From positions 1 to 61,744 of the forward strand of contig JASLBU010000234.1 of the NCBI GenBank assembly GCA_030146365.1: 61,744 nt of DNA. The letters run 5' to 3'. Source of the DNA: Candidatus Limnocylindria bacterium (GTDB lineage Bacteria; Chloroflexota; Limnocylindria; QHBO01). The notes under the pieces are model-generated. The model was not told where the DNA came from. It saw only the letters and a list, made by a program, of their open reading frames with translations, and did no database searches. Of this stretch, positions 34,010 to 40,826 are shown one piece after another. Position numbers and translations under genes: made by a program. How positions within the stretch are numbered: the first letter of the stretch is position 1; every line of letters starts with the position of its first letter.

Positions 34010-35187
34010 CAGGCCGGTGCGGCGGCCGCCAGCAGGTCGGCGACCAGGTCCTCCGCGTCCTCGAGGCCGATCGAGACGCGCAGGGTTCCTGGCCCCAAGC
34101 CGGCCTCGGCAAGGGCGGCGTCGCTGAGCTGGCGGTGGGAAGAGCTGGCCGGGTGGCTCACCAGCGTCTCGACGCTTCCGAGGCTCGTGGCATGCACTGC
34201 GACGCGCATGCGACCCAGAAACCGCTCGGCGGCAGGGCGTCCCCCCGCGAGATCGATCGCCAGCATTCCACCGGCCTTCCCATCACGCAGGATGCGCCGC
34301 GCCAAGTCGTGCTGAGGGTGCGACTTCAACCCGGGGTACCGAACGACGTCAACCCCCGGAGCGCCCTCGAGGGCGTGTGCCACCGCGAGCGCATTGCTCG
34401 AATGGCGCTCCATCCTGAGGGCGAGCGTCTTGAGGCCGCGGAGCGCGAGGAACGCCTCCCACGGGGAGGCGTTGCCACCGACGCTGGCGACGATCCTCCG
34501 CGCATCGCCCGCCCGTTTCGCGGAGCCCACCACGACCCCGCCGATGATGTCGGAGTGGCCGCCGATGTACTTCGTGGTGGAGTGCACGACGAGGTCGGCG
34601 CCGAGGGCCATCGGCGTGGCAAGGGCAGGCGATGCGAAGGTGTTGTCCACGGCGACCAGGACGCCCCGACCGTGCGCGAGTTCCGAAAGCGCCGATACAT
34701 CGGCCACCGCGGTCGTCGGGTTGCTGATCGTTTCCAGCCACAGCAGGCGTGTGCGTTCACCTATGGCCGCCTCCACGGCCGGATAAGCCGTGGTGTCCAC
34801 CGACCGAGCAGTGATGCCAGAGCGCTCGAGGACGGCGGAGACGATGCCGATGATGCCGCCGTAGACCGCTCTGGGCACGAGCACCTCGTCACCGACGCGG
34901 AGGACCGAGAGCAGGACGGCATGGACCGCCGCCATGCCGGAGGCGGTGGAGACGGCCGCCTCAGCGCCCTCGAGCTCGGCAACGGCTTCCTCGAGAGCAG
35001 CATGGGTCGGATTGGAGTAGCGCGAGTAGGAGTGACCGGGACGCGCGAACTCGAGCAGGTCCGCGAGCTCGGAGGCCCCGCCGACCTCGAACGCGCTCGT
35101 GGCGTAGATCGGGACGTTGAGCGGAGGCTGTGGAGCGGCGGGCACGCGGCTGGCAGCCCGGATCGCGCGCGTGGAGAAACCCGGCAT
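34009..35187 (-). CDS. Cys/Met-metabolism PLP enzyme (cystathionine gamma-synthase/lyase type)
   Basis: A 392-residue PLP enzyme of the Cys/Met metabolism family. It has PIYATSAFEV, SYSRYSNPTHAALEEAVAEL, SGMAAVHAVLLSVLRVGD, LWLETISNPT, VAVDNTFASP, the Schiff-base Lys in VHSTTKYIGGHSDIIGG, and SLGSVETLVSHPASSSH. It could be cystathionine gamma-synthase, gamma-lyase or methionine gamma-lyase; sequence alone does not decide. The ATG at 35187 lies 8 nt after TAGACT. It heads an operon with ResB and the PucR-type regulator. Confidence 0.88.
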   Translation of the reverse strand: MPGFSTRAIRAASRVPAAPQPPLNVPIYATSAFEVGGASELADLLEFARPGHSYSRYSNPTHAALEEAVAELEGAEAAVSTASGMAAVHAVLLSVLRVGDEVLVPRAVYGGIIGIVSAVLERSGITARSVDTTAYPAVEAAIGERTRLLWLETISNPTTAVADVSALSELAHGRGVLVAVDNTFASPALATPMALGADLVVHSTTKYIGGHSDIIGGVVVGSAKRAGDARRIVASVGGNASPWEAFLALRGLKTLALRMERHSSNALAVAHALEGAPGVDVVRYPGLKSHPQHDLARRILRDGKAGGMLAIDLAGGRPAAERFLGRMRVAVHATSLGSVETLVSHPASSSHRQLSDAALAEAGLGPGTLRVSIGLEDAEDLVADLLAAAAPA

Positions 35188-35195
35188 CGCGCCTG

Positions 35196-35201
35196 AGTCT
35201 A
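35196..35201 (-). promoter_or_regulatory. -10-like box TAGACT, leaderless spacing
   Basis: TAGACT on the minus strand ends 8 nt before the ATG at 35187. Confidence 0.5.
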
Positions 35202-35233
35202 GCAGTGGGCTCGCAGGCCTCCGGACGAGTCGG

Positions 35234-35239
35234 TAGCAT
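35234..35239 (+). promoter_or_regulatory. -10-like box TAGCAT, leaderless spacing
   Basis: TAGCAT ends 9 nt before the ATG at 35249. It is divergent from TAGACT at 35196-35201. Confidence 0.4.
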
Positions 35240-35248
35240 GGTGCCTCC

Positions 35249-36400
35249 ATGCATCGCCTCCGCGGCGGCCCTGCGCTGCTTGTGCCGGGCGGGCTCCTCC
35301 TCCTGGTCATCGCCCTGGGCGCTGCCGTCACGCTGCGGCCGGCCACGGCGGAACCAACCCCGATTGCGAGCCCGGTGCCATCTCCAAGCGCCACGCCAAG
35401 CCCGACACCCAGTCCCATGCCGACGGCGTCACCCACGCCATCCCCTACCCCGTCGCCCACGCCGGTCGCCGTGTGCCCGCTCGACGGCACGCCGCTCGCC
35501 GATCCCGACCTGGCTGATCAGGTCCCGATCATGGCCCAGATCGAGAACCACCCCATTGCCCGACCTCCCTCTGGCTTGAACCTGGCCGACCTGGTCATCG
35601 AGGCACCCGTCGAGGGCAACACGACGCGCTTCAGCGCCTTCTTCATGTGCGACGAGCAGGTGGACGCGGTCGTGGGCCCGATTCGTTCGATACGCTACTT
35701 CAACCTCGACCACTGGCAGCAGGCTCGCGCGCTCACGTTCGTCTTCGGCGGGGCCGGTCAGGTCCTCAGCCGCATGACCAACAACGGCATGCCCTTCGTG
35801 AACGGCATCACCGGTGATTGGCCGTTCTTCTTCCGTGCCGGCCCGTGGGGGGCTCCTCACAACGTGTTCTTCGACGTCGACGCTGCCCGCGCGGAAATGG
35901 AAGAGGGCGGGGCGCTCGCCACCCTGGCGGACCGCGCCGGTGAACCGCGCGGTCCGCTCATCTTCGGGACCGATCCGGAGATTCCGGGCGGCCGAACCGT
36001 GGATTCCATTCACCTTGAGACCGCGAGCTTCTGGAATTTCGGCTGGGAGTGGGGAGGCGGGGGTGGCTGGCTGCGCCTCGATGCCGGCGTACCGAACCAT
36101 GACGCGGTCAGCGGCGATCGCATCTCCGCCCGCACCATCCTTGTCCAGGTGGTCCGCACTCAGGTGCTCGTCGGTGAGAACGACCCCGGTGGCTTCCCGC
36201 GCAGCCAGCTCTACCTCGTGGGCGAAGGCGACGGCCTGCTCTACATCAATGGCCAGGGCCACAACGTCCGCTGGTCTCGCCCCACCGAGCATGATGTGAC
36301 GACCTGGACCTACGCGGAGAGCGGCGCTCCGGTCATCCTCCCCCCAGGGCGTACCTGGTGGGAGATCGTACCGATCGGCAGCGGCATCACCGAACGGTGA
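35249..36400 (+). CDS. DUF3048 (YerB-type) exported protein
   Basis: A 383-residue protein with an N-terminal membrane/signal segment (residues 8-30), a Pro/Thr/Ser repeat linker (about 35-72) and a DUF3048 domain. The domain shows PIMAQIENHPIARPPSGLNL, VIEAPVEGNTTRFSAFF, GPIRSIRYFNLDHW and HNVFFD. Unlike B. subtilis YerB there is no lipobox Cys, so it is probably membrane-anchored or secreted. The molecular role of this family is unknown. Its stop lies in a 14-nt imperfect palindrome shared with the convergent diguanylate cyclase stop. Confidence 0.8.
   Translation: MHRLRGGPALLVPGGLLLLVIALGAAVTLRPATAEPTPIASPVPSPSATPSPTPSPMPTASPTPSPTPSPTPVAVCPLDGTPLADPDLADQVPIMAQIENHPIARPPSGLNLADLVIEAPVEGNTTRFSAFFMCDEQVDAVVGPIRSIRYFNLDHWQQARALTFVFGGAGQVLSRMTNNGMPFVNGITGDWPFFFRAGPWGAPHNVFFDVDAARAEMEEGGALATLADRAGEPRGPLIFGTDPEIPGGRTVDSIHLETASFWNFGWEWGGGGGWLRLDAGVPNHDAVSGDRISARTILVQVVRTQVLVGENDPGGFPRSQLYLVGEGDGLLYINGQGHNVRWSRPTEHDVTTWTYAESGAPVILPPGRTWWEIVPIGSGITER
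36387..36400. other. palindromic overlap of two convergent stop codons
   Basis: TCACCGAACGGTGA contains both TGA stops, one per strand, in mirrored arms TCACCG/CGGTGA with a 2-nt centre. Confidence 0.6.
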
Positions 36401-37901
36401 GCCCGCCGCGCTGGTGCTCGGACGGCGTCGGCTCCACATGCTGAGCCGACGCCGGCGACGGGGAGAAGAACGCGTCCATGACGCGGCGCACCTGGTGGTC
36501 CGGGTCGAACGAGCGGCTTGCTGTGGCGATTCGTCGGCGGACTTCCCGCGGGTCAGGCTCCGCGTCATCGATCTCGGAGGCGCCGCGGGAGTCCGGAGCA
36601 GGGATCGGCCCGAGGGGAATGGCGACGGCATCACTCGCCGGCGCGGGTGACGTGTCGCCGGCCGGGCCGGTCGAGGTGGGGCTGGGAGCCGGAGGAACCG
36701 GCGCCGGCGTGACCAGGGTGGATCTTCGCGCCAGCAGCGGGGGACGAGGACGCGGATTCCCGCTGATCTGGTTCTTGCCCTGCGACTTCGCGTGGTACAT
36801 GGCGCGGTCAGCGGCAAGCATCAACTCCTCTGCGCTCATCCCGTCCTCTGGATGGGACACGAGACCGATGCTCACGCTGGTGTGCAGTCCGGCGCTGACC
36901 TCAAGGTCCTCCGCTCCGAGCCGGATCTTCTCCGCCACGACGAACGCGCCGACGATGTCCGTTTCGGGGAGCAGCACCACGAACTCGTCGCCGCCGTAAC
37001 GGTATGCGCTGTCGACGGCCCGTATCGAGCCACCGATGACGGCGCCCACTCCCCGCAGGACCTGGTCGCCGCGAAGGTGGCCGACCGTGTCATTCATGGC
37101 CTTCAGGCCGTCGAGATCGATCATGAGCAGGCAGAAGCCGCGATCGCTCCGACGCGTGCGGCTGACCTCCTGCTCAAGCGTGACGAAGAGGTGTGAACGG
37201 TTGAAGAGCCCCGTCAGCGGGTCGGTGCGCGACAACTCGAGAGCGCGCTGCATCGCGGCGCGCTGACGATCGGCGTGCGCAATGGCGACGAACGCCAACA
37301 GCCATGTGGCCCCCAGGCCGAACGACAGGCGAAGGATGTCGTCCGGGCCATAGGTACGGAGCGCGGGGTCGGCAAGCAGCACGACCCCAAAGGCGACGCT
37401 GGCGAGCGCGGCGGCGGTGATGCCCGCAGCGGAACCGAAGCCGAGGGCCGCGGCGACGGCAATGAGCGCGAACAGCATCGCGAATGGTGATGAGGCGAAG
37501 CCGGTCAGGCTCAGGAGTCCGGCCACCAGGACGATGGCCGCAACCAGCTCCGCCAACCGGATGACTCGTTTGCGTCGGCGCGATCCAGCGATCTCGTGGA
37601 AGGCGATGACCCCGAGGACGCCGGCGCCCCCGAGCGCGAATATCGGGGCTTCGTCGGTGCGGAACGAGCCGCTGATTCCGACTCCGAGCAGGACGATCGT
37701 GATCGTCAGCCACCACGCAACCCGAAGGGACTCATCGGTCGCCGGCCCGGCCGACTCAGCCGTGCCACCGCTCGCCGAGGGCCGAGGACGTGACGCTTCC
37801 GCATCGGAAGCGTCAGTGCTACGTCCGGCTAGCGTGATACCCACCAGCAGGAGACCAGCAAGGAGCGCGGTCGTGGCGATGATCGTGAGCTCGAGGGGCA
37901 C
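36387..37901 (-). CDS. membrane diguanylate cyclase (GGDEF)
   Basis: A 504-residue protein with six or seven N-terminal hydrophobic segments (to about residue 220). A GGDEF domain follows (about 230-390), starting RTDPLTGLFNRSHLF, with the active site YRYGGDEFVVLLPETD. An inhibitory I-site RAVD sits exactly five residues before GGDEF, so product feedback is expected. An unusual, Pro/Ser-rich tail of about 110 residues follows. It should make c-di-GMP from GTP. The GTG at 37901 starts the first membrane segment; a TACCAT lies 15 nt upstream. It is divergent from the LCP gene. Confidence 0.85.
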   Translation of the reverse strand: MPLELTIIATTALLAGLLLVGITLAGRSTDASDAEASRPRPSASGGTAESAGPATDESLRVAWWLTITIVLLGVGISGSFRTDEAPIFALGGAGVLGVIAFHEIAGSRRRKRVIRLAELVAAIVLVAGLLSLTGFASSPFAMLFALIAVAAALGFGSAAGITAAALASVAFGVVLLADPALRTYGPDDILRLSFGLGATWLLAFVAIAHADRQRAAMQRALELSRTDPLTGLFNRSHLFVTLEQEVSRTRRSDRGFCLLMIDLDGLKAMNDTVGHLRGDQVLRGVGAVIGGSIRAVDSAYRYGGDEFVVLLPETDIVGAFVVAEKIRLGAEDLEVSAGLHTSVSIGLVSHPEDGMSAEELMLAADRAMYHAKSQGKNQISGNPRPRPPLLARRSTLVTPAPVPPAPSPTSTGPAGDTSPAPASDAVAIPLGPIPAPDSRGASEIDDAEPDPREVRRRIATASRSFDPDHQVRRVMDAFFSPSPASAQHVEPTPSEHQRGGLTVR

Positions 37902-38099
37902 GGCGCAGGGCTTCCCATGGTATGGCAGGGCCGGTAGACGTCGGCGCGGCCAGTATGGGGGTGCGGACGAGCGTGGTGCAAACGTACTAACCCATCCGTA
38001 CCACCCCAGTGATGACGCTTGGCAACGCGACCGCTCCGGACGGACCGGCGGCCCTCTCGTTTGTGCCACCCGCCATCCGTCCAATCGAGCGGTGAGTGC

Positions 38100-38105
38100 T
38101 AGAAT
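38100..38105 (+). promoter_or_regulatory. -10-like box TAGAAT with led transcript (LCP gene)
   Basis: TAGAAT ends 32 nt before the ATG at 38138, with GGTGAG just before the ATG. The rest of the 236-bp divergent region (37902-38137) shows no other clear element. Confidence 0.4.
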
Positions 38106-38137
38106 CCCCGCTCTTCCCCCACGTAGCAACCGGTGAG

Positions 38138-39619
38138 ATGGCGCTAGCCGAACGCCCGCGTCAACCTTGGCTCGCCGCGCTCTTGTCCTTCTTTGCCCCC
38201 GGCCTGGGGCAGGCCTACCTAGGACGCTGGACGATCGCGGTTCTGCTTCTCATTCCGTTCGCCCTCGTGGTCGCCGCGGCGGCGGCCGTGTGGCTGGTCG
38301 GAATGGATGCTCTTCGAGCACAGGCCTTCTCGACGCGATTCCTGCTCGGGGTGTTCGTTCTCAACGCAAGCCTCCTGGCATGGCGCGTCTTCGCCATCGC
38401 CCACGCCGGCCTGGCGGTCGGGGGACACGAGCGATCGGTCGGATCCGTGCGCCGCGGCTGGCGTGCGCGAGCCAGCATCGGCATCGTGGCGCTGCTCGTG
38501 CTCACCTCCGTCGCGATGCACGCCTATGTCGCGATGGTGGTGATCCAGCTCAACGCCACACTCGGAGAGGTCTTCACCGAGCCCCAGGGCGAGGGTCGCG
38601 GCGTGGGGCAGGCCCCCGACACCAAGAACGAGGAAGCGCCTGACCCGGACGAGTCCCCACGAGTCGAATGGAACGGCCGGGAGCAGATCAACTTCCTGCT
38701 CATCGGAGTGGACGAGCTGCCGGGCCGTGACGCCTCGCTCACCGACACCATTCTGGCGATGATCGTCGATCCGGTCGACGAAAGCGCAACGATGATCTCG
38801 ATTCCGCGCGACACGGCATTCATGCCCCTGGCGTCTGCCTCCGTGTACACCGGTGGCTTCTATCCCTACAAGATCAACCAGCTGGCGGCGGAGGCGGCTG
38901 CGAACCCTTCGACGTGGTGCCCGGAAATGGTCATCGACACTGCCGATGAGGCAACCGAATGCGGAATCGCCACCCTCCGGAAGACGGTGGGCCTCTACCT
39001 CGGCATTCCGATCCACTACTACGCGAGAGTCGACATCGCCGGCTTCGAACGACTGATCGACGCCGTCGGGGGGATCGAGCTGTGCCTGCCCGGACGCCTG
39101 ATCGATCCGCTGTACTCGGATTCGGTCACCGGGCAGCTTGGGCTCGAGCTTCCGGCTGGGTGCAGCCGGTACGACGGCAAATCGGCGCTGGCGTATGCGC
39201 GCAGCCGGCAGGGATGGATCGAGATGCCGGATGGAACCCGCGAACCACAGAACGATTTCCTGCGGGCCGACCGACAACAAGAGATCCTGATCGCCCTCCG
39301 CGACGAACTCGAAGACGCCAACCTGGTCTTCGATCTGCCGCCCCTGCTCGACGCCATCGGCTCGTTGGTGCGGACGGACTTCCCTCGGGCGCGCGCTGGC
39401 GATCTCGCCACACTCGTTCCGCTCGTCGCCGGCCCAGCGATCGAACGAGTCGTGCTGGGCCACCCGGAGTTCGTCGATCTCCCGCCCGACCCGGAGGCCA
39501 ACTACCTGCTCACGCCAAGGCGGGACTCGGTGCGTGCTGGCATGAAGGAGCTCCTCGGGCCCGGGACACGGCTCGAAGGCTGGTACCTCGGCACCACAGG
39601 CGACGCCCCCTCACGCTGA
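38138..39619 (+). CDS. LytR-CpsA-Psr (LCP) family wall-glycan ligase
   Basis: A 493-residue protein. The N-terminus begins with a TM2-like region, LLSFFAPGLGQAYLGRW, and has four hydrophobic segments to about residue 150. An acidic linker follows, then an LCP domain (about 185-350): INFLLIGVDELPGRDASLTD, MISIPRDTAFMP, YYARVDIAGFERLIDAVGGI and SALAYARSRQ. LCP enzymes transfer polyprenyl-PP-linked glycans to peptidoglycan. With the WecA-like transferase encoded convergently 14 bp away, this supports a wall-linked secondary polysaccharide. A GTG frame from 38096 is possible, but 38138 has the better ribosome binding site. Confidence 0.88.
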   Translation: MALAERPRQPWLAALLSFFAPGLGQAYLGRWTIAVLLLIPFALVVAAAAAVWLVGMDALRAQAFSTRFLLGVFVLNASLLAWRVFAIAHAGLAVGGHERSVGSVRRGWRARASIGIVALLVLTSVAMHAYVAMVVIQLNATLGEVFTEPQGEGRGVGQAPDTKNEEAPDPDESPRVEWNGREQINFLLIGVDELPGRDASLTDTILAMIVDPVDESATMISIPRDTAFMPLASASVYTGGFYPYKINQLAAEAAANPSTWCPEMVIDTADEATECGIATLRKTVGLYLGIPIHYYARVDIAGFERLIDAVGGIELCLPGRLIDPLYSDSVTGQLGLELPAGCSRYDGKSALAYARSRQGWIEMPDGTREPQNDFLRADRQQEILIALRDELEDANLVFDLPPLLDAIGSLVRTDFPRARAGDLATLVPLVAGPAIERVVLGHPEFVDLPPDPEANYLLTPRRDSVRAGMKELLGPGTRLEGWYLGTTGDAPSR

Positions 39620-39633
39620 CCGGTCGCTCCAAT

Positions 39634-40587
39634 TCAACCGATGCGGGCAGTCAGGATTGCGACGATGGCTCCGACCGCCGCCGCCGCCGTCAGCACCAGC
39701 ATCGCGTCCCGCTGAGTCACCCCACGCCTGAGCAGCTGGTGATGGATGTGGCTTCGGTCGGCCTCGAAGACCGAACCGCCACTCAGGGCGCGGCGGAGGA
39801 TCGCCCAGGTGGTATCGGCGATGGGGATGAAGAGGGCGAGGACCGGGAACCAGGGCGCAGCGGGGTTGGCGCCATCCTGGGTCAGCGAGATCGCGAGCGC
39901 GGCGACGATGAACCCGAGGAACATTGACCCGGTGTCGCCCATGATGATCGATGCCGGATGGAGGTTGTACGCCAGAAAGCCGACTGCAGCTCCGGATGTC
40001 GCCGCGATGACGATCAGTGCCGGATCGACGCGGCCGAGCGCGGCGACGACCGCGAATGCTCCGAGGGCGGCGAGGACCACGCCGGAGGCCAGGCCGTCCA
40101 GCCCGTCGATCAGGTTGACCGCATTGATGATCGCGACCATCCACAGGATCGTGGCAGGGAGCGACAGCCACCCGAGAACGAGGACGATCGACGGCAGATG
40201 CAGGGCGTCGATGCTCAGCCCCAATGCCCACGCGATGACCGCGGCCGCCACCTGGGCGGCCAGCTTGACGCGCGCGGGCGTTCCGCGCAGATCGTCGATC
40301 ACGCCGATCACCACCAGGACCGCCGTGCCCGCCATGATCGCGAGCACGCGGTCATACCGGAGCCCGGTGGGACCCCCCATGGTCTGCGCGCCGAGCGCGG
40401 CCACGCCGATCGCGATGAGGAAGGCCGCGACGATCGCGATTCCGCCCAACCGCGGGATCGGCGTCTGATGGATCTTGCGCCCGCCGGGGAGGTCGAGGTA
40501 ACCGCGCCGCAGCGCCATTCCGCGCACGATGGGGGTGGCGAGGAGGGCAGCTGTCAGTGCGACGGCGAAGGTCAGGGCGGTCAGCAT
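39634..40587 (-). CDS. WecA/TagO-type polyprenyl-phosphate HexNAc-1-P transferase
   Basis: A 317-residue polytopic protein with about ten hydrophobic segments. It has RKIHQTPIPRLGGIAI, VIGVIDDLRG (Asp pair), NAVNLIDGLDGLASG, MGDTGSMFLGF and the cytoplasmic loop FEADRSHIHHQLLRRGV. The HIHH loop places it with WecA/TagO rather than MraY. It would start lipid-linked glycan synthesis from UDP-GlcNAc and polyprenyl phosphate. The ATG at 40587 is 8 nt after TATGAT. It is convergent with the LCP gene. Confidence 0.9.
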   Translation of the reverse strand: MLTALTFAVALTAALLATPIVRGMALRRGYLDLPGGRKIHQTPIPRLGGIAIVAAFLIAIGVAALGAQTMGGPTGLRYDRVLAIMAGTAVLVVIGVIDDLRGTPARVKLAAQVAAAVIAWALGLSIDALHLPSIVLVLGWLSLPATILWMVAIINAVNLIDGLDGLASGVVLAALGAFAVVAALGRVDPALIVIAATSGAAVGFLAYNLHPASIIMGDTGSMFLGFIVAALAISLTQDGANPAAPWFPVLALFIPIADTTWAILRRALSGGSVFEADRSHIHHQLLRRGVTQRDAMLVLTAAAAVGAIVAILTARIG

Positions 40588-40595
40588 CCGCGCCG

Positions 40596-40601
40596 ATCAT
40601 A
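40596..40601 (-). promoter_or_regulatory. -10-like box TATGAT, leaderless spacing
   Basis: TATGAT on the minus strand ends 8 nt before the ATG at 40587. Confidence 0.5.
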
Positions 40602-40616
40602 GGCTCGCTCGCTTGG

Positions 40617-40690
40617 TCGGGGCGGCCGGATTCGAACCGGCGACCTCCTGCTCCCAAAGCAGGCGCGCTGCCAGGCTGCGCCACGCCCCG
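40617..40690 (-). tRNA. tRNA-Pro(TGG)
   Basis: A complete 74-nt tRNA on the minus strand. Acceptor CGGGGCG/CGCCCCG, D stem GCGC/GCGC, anticodon stem CCTGC/GCAGG with loop TTTGGGA (anticodon TGG), T stem CCGG with loop TTCGAAT, and discriminator A. CCA is not encoded. Confidence 0.95.
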
Positions 40691-40792
40691 ACCGCTCGGG
40701 CCCGAGGCGCCTCGCTGACCCACGGCCCTGGGCCGCCTCAGACTACCATCGCTCGCCAGGTCGCGAGCCTCCGGCGGCCCGTCGGGTGCTGG

Positions 40793-40798
40793 TAGGAT
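40793..40798 (+). promoter_or_regulatory. -10-like box TAGGAT with led transcript
   Basis: TAGGAT lies 28 nt before the GTG at 40827, with GAGGA at 40819-40823. It argues against the ATG at 40797, which would overlap the box itself. Confidence 0.4.
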
Positions 40799-40826
40799 GC
40801 GCGCGGCACCGCCTACTCGAGGACCC

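Noticed and set aside
35370..35465. Possible lipobox in the DUF3048 protein
   Set aside because: No Cys follows the hydrophobic segment; the first Cys comes after the Pro/Thr linker.
37902..38137. Riboswitch (for example c-di-GMP) between the diguanylate cyclase and LCP genes
   Set aside because: I could not trace a conserved aptamer fold; only a -10-like box and ribosome binding site are evident.
40617..40690. tRNA-Pro as an integration site for a genomic island
   Set aside because: No integrase, no direct repeat of the tRNA 3' end nearby, and flanking genes are ordinary.
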